DNA of 64,000 nt, taken from NCBI RefSeq assembly GCF_000237925.1, contig NC_031502.1, positions 34,463,299 to 34,527,298 on the forward strand. The letters run 5' to 3'. Below the pieces are notes generated by a model that did no database searches, had not been told where the DNA came from, and saw only the letters and a program-made list of their open reading frames with translations. This document shows positions 48,962-59,900 of the stretch, one piece after another (the first letter of the stretch is position 1; each line of letters opens with the position of its first letter). Origin of the DNA: Schistosoma mansoni (Eukaryota; Platyhelminthes; Trematoda; Strigeidida; Schistosomatidae). A program made the translations under genes and the position numbers.

Positions 48962-49139
48962 GACTCTTGAGAAGTCGTTTGGACTAGCTCAGCCGGCAGC
49001 GAATTCTAGCATTTGGCAACTCTTAAGGAGTAGAAGTTGTGTCAAACTGGCCAAAAATCAGCTTCAATGTTACCAGTGCAATGCTTGCTCGAAAGGTATT
49101 TTTGTCACATTTAGCGTAAGACTTCAATTCGTAGGGTAC
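48962..49139 (+). pseudogene. Unidentified coding-like frame, right part
   Basis: Directly after the 3' LTR the frame LEKSFGLAQPAANSSIWQLL continues to SCVKLAKNQLQCYQCNACSK and reaches a possible splice donor (AAAG/GTATTT near 49100). The C-X2-C-X2-C cluster and tone resemble a conserved protein, but I do not recognise it. It appears to be the other half of the frame at 43327-43631; the two halves are not in one frame at the join. Confidence 0.4.
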
Positions 49140-50290
49140 TAACACAACTAAATCTTTTTCAACTAGGGATACTTCTAGAGAGGATGTGCCCAAGTTTTAA
49201 CTGTAGTCTGCAACATGCCTCAGACGGACTACTTTACAATTTAAAGTGTTAAAGGTAAGTCCGTTGTCATCTGTCCAACTTTGAAGTCGAGTCAGATCCT
49301 CCTGAAGTACCAGTATATCCTCTTGGTTGAGTATCTCTCCCCAAATTTTTACATCATTAGCAAAAAACAATAAGTCAGGCGATACTTGCTTTAAAAGATA
49401 GTTTATATAAATCAAGAAAAGAATAGGTCCTAGTAATGAACCCTGTGGGACCCCACATCTGTCCACCACAGTCAGTAGGTTGGTTATACATGAATAACTC
49501 TTCTTGAGACCGTTCTGTTCGGGTGAAAAGAAGTTTAAGGATAATAAATAGTCGTGTATAACATCGCACATCGGGGACTTCATAATTTTTGAAGGTAAAG
49601 AGAGAAGAGCTACAGGTCTGTAGCTTGAACGTTCGCTGTTTCGACCTCCTTTGGTAACTGGTGTAATGTGAGCCAGCTTCCGAATTTCCGGTAATATTTC
49701 TCGGCTTAGAGAATGTGAGGACATCATGCTAAGTGCTGTTGCCGAGATTGAAGCTGTTTCCCTCAGTATAGCAGAATGAACTATATCAGAACCAGGAAAA
49801 CCGTCTTTTCTTAGGTGCTGAGGTTTCCGGAACACCAAGTCAGCGCTCAGGTCCACTTAAGAAAGTCCTGTGCAGTGGCAGATGGAGCTTTCACCAATAT
49901 AGTTAGTGTGGGTTGGTTGAAGTGTCCGAGAGTACTGTTCAACCAGAAGGCTATCGGTGTCACCGTCGTTATTGGTCAGGCCATTAGGACCTAAAAGTTG
50001 GGAAACTACAGTTTTTGGCTTGTCGAAGAAAGGATTCATGACGGAATAAGCTTTTCGTATTGGAGGCTAATTTATCAATAAGCTTTACCTGGTAATGAAG
50101 CCTGTCTTCTCCTATTGCCTTTTTGCATATGTTCCTTAAAGGCTTATATTTCGTGTACTCGCTGTTGTTACCAGTTCTTTTGTATTCCGCCCAACAGTGC
50201 CTTTTGTGGCTTATCAAACGAAGAGTGTGGTTCTTGATGACTTTAGGTTGCTGGTAGATTTTAGGTACCACTTGACGAACAGACTGTAAA
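49140..50290 (-). mobile_element. CR1/jockey-like LINE fragment, internally deleted
   Basis: Minus strand: a linker region (KRHCWAEYKRTGNNSEYTKY, 50271 downward), then reverse-transcriptase pieces ITPVTKGGRNSERSSYRPVA and SKIMKSPMCDVIHDYLL. The frame then jumps to VDRCGVPQGSLLGPILFLIY and FFANDVKIWGEILNQEDILV. The stretch that should carry the first catalytic Asp is deleted, the FADD box reads FAND, and stops separate the pieces. It is non-functional. Confidence 0.78.
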
Positions 50291-50919
50291 AGGTTTAGGA
50301 TTAATGGTTCAGGCTATGAATTAGGATAAGGAGCTTAAACAAGGTTTTGGAGTTAGAAATTACAATCAAGATTAGGTTTTAGGATTATTAATTAGGATTA
50401 AGGTCTTCCTTGTGAAGTGATATCAACCATAACGTGAAGTTGAAGGTTACGAAACCAACCTATAAAATTTTAATCCAGTCTAGCCTTATTTTGACAGATT
50501 TTCCCATGGGTCACACGACCAGGTGAGAAGAGGAAGTCGCAGTGTATGTATGTATACAATAATAACGAGTCACAGTTAAGCTCAGTAAGTACGGTCGGTG
50601 CAGTACTAGCTCCGACTGACAACCAGCTGCCACCCAACAGGACGCCCAGCCACTTACATGCCGCACCAGTCAACCTTAGCGCCTGCAACTTCCTTCAAGG
50701 ACCGTTATATGGTCTCCTCATCGAACCCAGTCTATTTTTGAGCTCTATATCTCTGTCTACCATACCATTCTGTGTACTTTTTATAGATGCAGTAATAAAA
50801 GAAACAGGGTGAGAGGTTTTGTCACCATTTTACCAATTCGTTACTTCTCTACACCTGTTCAATCAGCTGAAATGTACATTTAAGTTCCCTGACTTTTCCT
50901 TCCCCCCTTCATTTATGTT
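50291..50919. other. Unassigned stretch between LINE and BEL remains
   Basis: Overlapping open frames exist on both strands (50546-50812 plus, 50470-50688 minus) with no recognisable motif. The region may be a worn terminal part of a neighbouring retroelement; no matching repeat was found in the window. Confidence 0.35.
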
Positions 50920-51800
50920 ATAAGTATACTCCGTTGCCTGAAGGTTAACTCGGTACGGTTCGGTCTATTCATTCCTTTGCCAAACTCCTCACTGACTGGT
51001 GATATTTGGCCGCTTAAGTCGAACTTCGTCCTCCTTCTCATCTCTAGATGGGCGTCTCTAAACTTCTGAAATTGATCTGAAGAATGATTACTTGAACACT
51101 CCAAACAGGGTGAACTACGTAAAGGGATATTGTCATCACTTCTATTCGTATAAGATATCCTTGCTGCATTGTAATCTGCATTAATCCTCCCCTTTAAAAC
51201 GGGAACTTCCCTATTGCCACTATTACTACCGCGGTTGACACGTAATCCATATCGAGTATTAGCCATATCGGCTTGCTCCTTTACAAACTCAGCAAGATCG
51301 GTGAACAGAGGCTCACGACCTCCTCTGATAATCTTATAAGCTGTCTTTAGCCATAGTTTCAATAGTTCTGGAGGAGTTCAGGTCAGAAACGTAATTCATT
51401 TGTTCGAGAGTCAAACAGCATGCTTGCATTTCCCGGGACAATTTTTTCAAACCCTCTGGTTGGTTCCTTCTTATATTGGGAAAATTTAACAATTTGTCGA
51501 TGAACGTGCGTGCTATTACGTGTTTTTGACCAAAGGTTTCTTCTGAAAGCTTTAGGGCTTGATGATAGCCTATCTCTGCTTCTCGTATAGCACAATGAAG
51601 AATAGCGGCTTTCGCTTCGCCGTCACAATATTGAATCAAGTAATTTAGTTTAGCTCTAAATTCAATATTCTCATTTCCGATGCATTCCTCGAAATTTCTA
51701 ATAAAATTCCAGTAATTTATCGGTGTACCGTTTAATCTTAAGATTTCCCTTTTCGGTAAATACAGACTTTTTGATGATACATCTTCGCTGTTGCTTACTG
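50920..51800 (-). mobile_element. Fossil BEL/Pao retroelement, gag part only
   Basis: Minus strand: INYWNFIRNFEECIGNENIE and YLIQYCDGEAKAAILHCAI, followed by a GYHQALKLSEETFGQKHVIA stretch, are typical of the BEL/Pao gag domain. Further on comes a CLECSSNHSSDQFQKFRDAH motif like the Cys/His module of these gags. No pol or LTR was found. It is truncated and broken, hence an old fossil. Schistosome BEL elements such as Saci-1 or Sinbad are the likely relatives (from memory). Confidence 0.7.
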
Positions 51801-52289
51801 ATCGACCGAAACCCTCACTTCTCTAGAGGCGTAACTTTTCTAGCTCAATTTCTTTTCTAACTGAGCTAAGCGTATTTTAGCTAATTCTAACTTTAACAAG
51901 GGATCCATTTGGCAGTTATTTCTTCCAAATTGGTCATCATTATAAGTTTCTGAATAGTGATGAGACAATTCAGGAATCTGATCCGTTTTATGATTCTCCA
52001 TAGACATTCAACAGTGCACAATGTGTGAATTTTTGATGAGTTACTGGCCGAAACTTTGTAAGATTTAATTTGTCCTACAGATATAATACTAAAACTGTGA
52101 ACGCGATACTGGCGATCCCAGAGTCTATGTGAAAGCAATAGTCAGAACAAGGACAACTTGGCTTTAAACTTTATCTGTTTCTAAACATAAAAACAGTTAG
52201 GTCAGTAACATTCCGACCAGTATTGCGTGTCTTATCAAACTGAATAAAATTTAAAAGTCACATTAATATAATAGGATAATAATGTCTTT

Positions 52290-55070
52290 CGATTGGTAGG
52301 TCACATGCAACAGGAATAGTTTACAGACACATCAGACCAGATTGATGTGGTGGGAGCATAAGCAACGTTTTGAATGGTTAGTTGTGGACATAATTGACAC
52401 ATACCCCAAGAATACCAAGGCCCATCGCTGAAGACGATTTGCAGAATGGGCTGGGATGCCAGATGTTGACCCGAATATTGTGAGCAGAGGCTTGTGATCT
52501 GTGAGAAGTGTAAATCTCTGACCGTACAGAAAATTGTGGAAACGGCGAACAGCAAACACAATTGCAATAGCCTGTTTCTCTATCTGGCTATATTTCTTTT
52601 CTGCCGGGCTTTATGTGCGGAATGCATGCATAAGAGCTTTCTCTGACACGTCTGGAAACTGATGTGAAATAACAGCACCTAGGCCATACGCTGAAGCGTC
52701 TGCAGCTACGATGATCGGTATGCATGGGTCGCAGTGCGTTAGCAACAATTCCGAGCTAATTGTTGACTTGATTTTACAAAACCCCGCATCACCCTCTTTA
52801 GTTCAGTTCCAGTCGCTGTTCTTTTTCAGCAGACGATTTAATGGAGCGCAAATATCATGCATCGAAGGAGCGAACGCTGCGTAATAGGTAATAAGTCCTA
52901 TGAAGGAACGTAGTGTCGAGACATTAGTCGGAGTGGGCATCAGTTCGATAGCTCGAATGTTCTGAGGATCCGGTCTGTGGCCGTCGGCGTCAAACTTCAC
53001 TGACTGCAATAAAAACTGGCATTTCTCTGGGCGTAACGGAAACCCATTGTCACTAATGCGTTGAAGTACCAATATCGTGCGTTCATGTAGCTGTTCTAAT
53101 GTCGTCACAACAACTAAAATGTCATCGTGATAAACCGTGATCCCCGAGATACCTGATAGGATAGTATCCATTAGTTGTTGGAAGATAGATGGGGCAGTCT
53201 TGACTCCAAAAGGCAGACGGTTATACTGAAACAAACCACAATGAGTATTGATAGTAAGCAGCTCTCTTGATGCTTCATCTACTTCCAGTTGCAAGTAGGC
53301 ATCAGCTAGATCCAGTTCTGCGAAAAACGTCCCCATTCAGCATGGTAAAGAAATCTGCGGGAACTGGCAGAGGATAATGATGCTGTTTCAGAGCTGCATT
53401 AAGACCTGTAGAGAAATCAGCACATATACGTATAGTGCCGTTCGCCTTCTTGATAACAACTATCGCTGCTGCCCAAGCACAGTAAGTAACGGGCGTAATA
53501 ACTCCTTGTTCCTGAAGGCGATTCAATTCTTCATCTGCTGTTCGTGAGGTTGCATAAGGTACAAATCTTTTGGGACGGAAAACAGGTTTAGCCCCAAATT
53601 TAAGTATTGCTTTCATGGAAGAACAACGTCCCAATCCAAGTTGGAGAATAGATGAAAACTGCTTCATTAGCTTCTTTGTATATGATTCAGGGTAATGTTG
53701 TTGTGACACCAGGTGGCATATGGTATTTAGTGGGATATCAGCTAACTTTAGCTGGTCGAACCAATCTAAACCAAGTAAATTTAGATCGACTGGCGTTATA
53801 TGACATGCCCCAGTAAACGACGAATCTCGGAAAGTAACTTTACACTACAATTGTCGTAACAAGTGAAGGTAATTACCACATGCAGTACGAGGCTTTTGTG
53901 TTGTTCGCCGCAGGCTTGGGCTGCCCATTTTGATCCAACTTTTACGTGAGAGAATGGTGACGTTTGATGCCGTATCTATCTGCGATCTAAACGAATGTCC
54001 ATTAATATTAGGGGTAATGAATTTCCTCTCACCTGGTGATGAGCTTTAACAAGAAGATACTAGGCTCAATAAAGTGGTAGAGGATTTAGAAACAGACTTA
54101 GTGGTACTTCTGGATCTGTTTAGCTTCCTTTTAAAACAAAACCCCCCCTTTGTGACCGACGACCTTACACTTCCTGCATCGATGTTGCCCAATTGGGCAG
54201 TTTCATACATAGTACTATGCACCACAGTGCCAGCAAGGAGTGGAGGAATTTGTTTTAGTCTTTCGGACTGAACTGAAGTGAGATGGACTGGATGTAGCGG
54301 GAGCACATTTTCGTAGTTAGTTGTCTGTTGGACTACTAGTACTTCAGATCGACTAGACACACCACTCTGAATCATAGTCGTGTCTCGTTGCAGATTAATG
54401 AGGCGTTGGTATTCATTAGCTATGTCACTAAGGGTGAGCTAAAGATCTTGACATAGTAGCCGTGTTCTTATGTCATTGAAATTTTGGGGCTGGAGGCTGC
54501 AAATAAGGAGGAGGACTTTAAAGTGGTTTTCAGACAAAGACTCCAACCAGAAGCTTTCCTATTCAAAGTTGACGGTGCCCACATGCTTAAAAAAGCATCT
54601 CCGTTCACAATTAGCTTCAAACATAGATAACGAGTATTAAACAATGATGAGTTGTCGCCGAAATGTTGGCCTAATGTCTGGAATGTGTCTGAGAAAGAGC
54701 GATCACATGGGGTCAAAAGCAGGATCAAATTACAGTACTCGTTCAGCTCACTTGCACCCAACTTTTGAAGTAGTAGCCGAACCTTCCGAGCATCATCTTG
54801 ATTAGCAAAATCGAATCCAAATAGTCTTCATAACGCCGGAACCACATATCAAATGTAACGTTGGAATCAGGATCATAATGAAACTCAGCAATGATACTTG
54901 CGATGCGATCTTCTGATGGTGCTGTGGTTGCATAAGATGTGCTAATCTGTGTGGGAGGCGAAATCATGATATCTGTCAACATCCGCATTAGTTTCAGTTG
55001 CTGCTCAAGTAGTGATTCAAGTTTAGACGGATCTATTTTTCCCGAATCACCGTCCAGATAACAATAGTGA
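52290..55070 (-). mobile_element. Fossil Ty3/gypsy retroelement (gag to RNase H)
   Basis: Minus strand, in order: gag (IIAEFHYDPDSNVTFDMWFR near 54890), reverse transcriptase (VPYATSRTADEELNRLQEQG, FFAELDLADAYLQLEVDEAS, GLFQYNRLPFGVKTAPSIFQ, and the catalytic region YHDDILVV) and RNase H (QRFTLLTDHKPLLTIFG near 52500). Integrase and LTRs were not found. It is broken at many points and truncated. It differs clearly from the CsRn1-type element at 43632, so it is a second gypsy lineage, closer to the Saci-2/Saci-3 kind by impression. Confidence 0.8.
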
Positions 55071-55627
55071 ATGGCAACTTTGGGATCTATTTATGATCCA
55101 ATACTATGAATATATTTTTTATCATATAATTGCTCATAACTAAACTATTCATATTCATGTCCCCCATATTATGAGCTTGATTTTGAGGCTGTGTGTGTTA
55201 TATATCACCAAACAATTATATAATTCTTTACCATTGATACAGAGAAACAATATATATTGAATATAAATGTGGTTACATATAAAGTGTGATAAATAGGAGA
55301 AATATGTGATCATTATTTTGTCGTCACAAAAAAGCACTGAATATACATGTCACAATAGTGGTTCCATACAGGAACTCACTAAGTTATCAAAAAAATAAAC
55401 GGTGTGCGATGTTAGAATATTTTGATGAGTCTGATTTAAGTTTATTAGCTTTCTATAATGATTAGAAGTATTCCAATTAGTGTACTAACTAGGAATTTTC
55501 GAAATAGTACAACTTACAACAAGCAGAACTAGATGAATACATTACCCTAACCAGCGGGTAGTTAAGTTCAAAGGAATCATTAGTTCGTAAAATAGCACAG
55601 TGCTCCATCGACTGGATCATACAGTAC
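55071..55627. other. Unassigned AT-rich stretch
   Basis: No motif recognised; small frames only. Confidence 0.4.
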
Positions 55628-55940
55628 TGTGGCAGTAAATAAATCCTCAAAAGCAATGGCTCTTTAGGTGTTCGATATTGTATGCTGACCACATTAGTTC
55701 TAATGGATTCATCGAGCTGAAGGCGCTCGGTCATGTATCCGCAGCAGATCACGAGTGGGAATTCTGTGCTCAACTTCTCCTGTGATCACTAGACAGTTTA
55801 GATCAGTCATTTCTCGATATATTGATGATCTATCAAACCTCCTCGCTTCTGACTTTTGATTTCAGTGGGTGGGCACGGTTCAACTATCTAAGGTGTTGCT
55901 GGTAAAGTGTTGTCAAACTACAATACCTGTGGCATCCTCA
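55628..55940 (+). repeat. Old solo LTR related to the young gypsy element
   Basis: 313 bp, aligning end to end with the 326-bp LTRs at 43632 and 48636. It begins TGTGGCAGTAAATAAATCC and shares GTGTTCGA, ATGCTGACCA, CGGTCATG and CAGATCACG. Its ends TG...CA are kept (last bases GGCATCCTCA). The flanks GTAC and ATAC look like a decayed 4-bp target duplication. No internal element sequence follows, so it is a solo LTR left by recombination. Substitutions are numerous, so it is far older than the intact copy. Confidence 0.8.
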
Positions 55941-56923
55941 ATACATTGGACGATAGAGTTATGATGGCTGTCAGGAAGTATGATGAGAACACCACATCTC
56001 AAACCAAACAAACCAACCGTTCATTAAGATGTTCATCAATCACTGTCCAACATGGCATTTCTCTAGTCAATATGTCAAAGAGATCGTCAGTATGCAGTCG
56101 TTGGTCCGGCTGGTAAAGAGGGTATGAGTATTTGACGAGAAATCTATCACCCAGTTAGCTAATGCTATGACTGAGTGGACAAACGGGTGCTCGTTAGGAA
56201 TGAATTACAAGAACAGTGTTGTACCGATTATTCTCATGACTCATGGCTACACAATTAATGGGGCCTCTTTGTTTGAAGTTACTAGTCATAAAGGTTTAGG
56301 AACCATAGTGAGAAATGATGTCATCACAACGGGTAACTAAGAGACAGCTCTTGTTAAAGGCTTCCGCATCTCGTTAGGAAGCCGGAGAATGGATGGATAT
56401 GTTTTCGGAAAGCCAAGGCCCACATATATGAAGCAACGCTTGACATATAGGGTGATTATATTTCACACTTATTTATTACATCTAAGGCTGAACATTTCAG
56501 GTAACATTTCCAGAAAGTTCAAAAACTATACGCAAATCCAGAGTACGTAGCATAAGTTCCTTCCGTTATTCGGGTTGTCAGTACCTTAAAACGTGAGGAT
56601 TATCGGACACAACTTGAAATTCCAATTATAACACTAAAATCTAACAAATAGCAAGGATTTTCTTCAGTTCCCATTGGTATTTCTAAGGGATGGACGATTC
56701 TTTTATAATTCTACTAATAGTGTGGACCGATGTAGTTCGCACACACATACTTAACATTGAGGACTGAACGTCATATGTGAGGGTATTCCAGGTATATACG
56801 TCACTGATTGGATGGCGTTGTATTCTGACAGTTACATCAAAAGTAAGCTTTGTTATTCTTAATTTTTCCTTTTGATTTGCAAACAAACACAACTGTTCTC
56901 TAATCCCTAGTCATTTTTTTCAG
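55941..56923. other. Upstream or intronic sequence of the ZYG11B/ZER1 gene
   Basis: The preceding ZYG11B/ZER1 exon ought to be in or beyond this region, but I found no frame with the right N-terminal similarity and splice sites. Nothing else recognised. Confidence 0.4.
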
Positions 56924-59900
56924 AGGATGCCTTGTCATCTCTTGAAGACTTGTGTGTCAGATGCGTGTGCAAGAATTTGAATGTTTTAACGTATTTAAGT
57001 AGTGAAAACTGTGAAGTTAAACGAAAATGGAGGTTCCCTTATCCAGATTTTCGGTTGGTTGCACGTCCTTCGCAAAAGATCTTGCTCCAGCTTTGCAAAC
57101 GAAATGCCCTAGATGACGACCGAATGAGTCTTTTTAATGCTGAGAGTGTCGACCTTATGTCTCCAGTTATAAAGGAAGCTAATGTCAGCCCATCATCCTT
57201 AAAAGTACTCAAGGACTTTCGTCTGTATAGCCTTTCTGCCATGAATCTAACCAAAGTGAATCTAAATACCATCATAAGTTGTCTTGGTGAATGGACTGTT
57301 CAGAACCTAATGTGTCTCAATATATCTGGGACCTCTATTCTATGTGAGACTCATTTACCTATACTAGTTGCGCTCGGAAGGTTCAAGAATCTTAGCGTTC
57401 TTAATGCAAGTAGAACTGAACTAAGTACACAGTGTTTACAAATTATTGCTGATGACCTTTTAAATCTTCGTTATCTAAACATTTCCCGAACACGAGTAAC
57501 AGATATTACTCCCCTACTAAATATTCGTGATCGTCTTAATGGTTTGATAATGCATCGCTTGCAGTTGGAAAGGACAGAGGATATCGCAAAGTTGCTGTGT
57601 ACTGTAGTGGAACTCAACCAACTGCGCATACTTGATGTATCTGACAAACCGCGAAATTCTGTTGGCAGATACGAGGTTGTCGATAAATTTTGTTCATCAG
57701 AGGCCTTGCCATTCCTAGAGCATATTGATTTGTCAGGAAACCAATTTGGGCTGAAACTTAGTGATGCAAGGTACACTAATTTGTGACTTAGTTACTACTG
57801 TTTTTTAGAGCCTTGCTCGAAAGCCATCCTAGACTTACGTTCGCTGGGTTCGCATCCTGGCTTTCAAGCCATGAACATGAGTTGGAAGGAATATACAGAC
57901 TTTCTCATCAGTATCCCCACATAACAGTAAGTTGAGTATCTGTCTAGTTCTAACATTTTCTATCCGTCTTTATACCATAACTTTTGGGTTAATTTATTTT
58001 TTGTGTGGATCGTTTGAATCTTCTCATTGATATTTAGGACTGCAATTTATCAGTTTCTTATTGGCATATGTGCATCCTGTGCGAATTGCCTCGACATTGC
58101 CTAAATCACAAGCATCATAAACATAAACGAATGATCGTTAGCTGTGGAATCCAAATGCCCTGGTACGGCCGAGAGTGGGGAGAGTCTACTCTCCCTCTCG
58201 AAATGCTCGCACATGGCCAGCGAATATATAGCCTCTGCCAGGGAAGTCCTACTCACTGCCTTCTCGTGGCGGGGGTGTTGTTTACGAAAGTGAGAGGACG
58301 AAAAGCGAATGTCCGGCGCTTTAACCGGGTTGGTGGACACGGAGGGTCCACCTAGGGGAGTTGGAAAACCCTGATTCCAAACCAATGGTGCACATGGGCT
58401 CCAGTATCCTGATGGAACGAATGGCGGACGAACCTGTCATTGGTCAACGGCTACCATGGGGCTGCATCTCCTCACGATGCTCCATTGCCTTGTGGATCAG
58501 ACCTTTTGGTCAAAGACTCGGGGTGTGGCCCCCTAAGAAAACCACCTGCTTCGGCTTGGGCACCCGGGCAGTATCACAGCCCACACACACAAATAGTGTG
58601 GCGCATATGTACCTGGTGCCCTTTTGTACCAATATATATGTGTTTAAATAAATAAATAAATATGTGGAATCCAGGACGCGCGTTTCACCCTATTGGAATG
58701 AACATCAACTCTGGGACACAGGTACATCAAGCTGACGAGTTCCAGGCGGGACGAAACGAGCGGCCTAGATTCCACTTTTAGCCACCATCCATCTTTGCTT
58801 ATTTTGGGTTAATGCTCTGGTGTTTATGTAAATTCGAAAAACGGAGATGCACATCTTGCTGACAAATCAATTCTTATCTAGGCAAAACGAGCGAGTAGGT
58901 GTACTCCAGGACTATTAATGAAAAATGAACTGCAAACTTTCATCATGAGATCGTTCCTTTTATATATTTTATTACGGATCGGATATCCTGCTGACAAACT
59001 ACAGTTGGCCAGAAACCAACCAACTAAACACCATTTAATAGTTTATAAATATGTGATAGAGCAATAAAATGTGAATAACTAATCATCACATAGTTTTTGA
59101 TTTATTTTAAAGCTAGCTTATTATAAGCCGTAAATAATTTTCTGTGAGGGTTGACGAAATAAATGTTTTGTAGTTGTGTATTTGTTGTCCCATATATGTG
59201 GATACAATTACGTTGGTAGGTATTAATTATGTCTTAGGCCAGCTAATCAAGATGTCGAGATCAGCTATAAGTGTCCGTTATTTCGTTTAAGGCTAAATTA
59301 TTATGTTAGAAACCAAGAAATGTATCAATAGAAAGACAGGGAAAATGAGATATTTATTAGAAAAAGTAAATAAGCCGCAAAGACATTTTCATGGACTTAC
59401 TGACTTATTTCGCTATTCGTGGATAAAACAAGAGGACCAAAATATCATCTCAACTGTCGTGCACTTCGATCCACGTTTTGATATATCTCAAGTTATCACT
59501 TTTAGTGAACAAAGACTGTTTAGTGAGCCATGGCTCAGGGATGCGACGTTATCGTTTATTTTATGAGATTGCAAAGAGTAATCAATTTTCCGCTATTGCT
59601 GATCACCCTCAGCATCCTAAATGTTTTGGTAAGTGCTAATGTTTGAATTAGCATAACCGAATTTAATTCACTGAACGACGTCGAATACGATTTTAGTTAT
59701 TGGATGCAGGTACTATGAGAATATAGTCTTATCAGTTGTCAGTCGTACCCTGAATATGTTAACTGTATAGTGTCTTTGACCATAGCGCTAAGTTGTGCTA
59801 GGCTAAATCTACTAGAAATCATAGGTTTTCTTAAAGCTTACATCCTGTTCACGTTTTACAGGAAACGTGGGTCTGGGGCTTCTTATTGACTTGCTTAAAA

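Noticed and set aside
50470-50812. Opposing 72- and 88-codon frames
   Set aside because: Mirror-image open frames on both strands without motifs; more likely worn retroelement sequence than a gene.
59303-59566. 87-codon frame in a ZYG11B/ZER1 intron
   Set aside because: Protein-like composition but no recognised family. The flanking exons (57926 and 60005) join directly in phase, and human ZYG11B has no matching segment.
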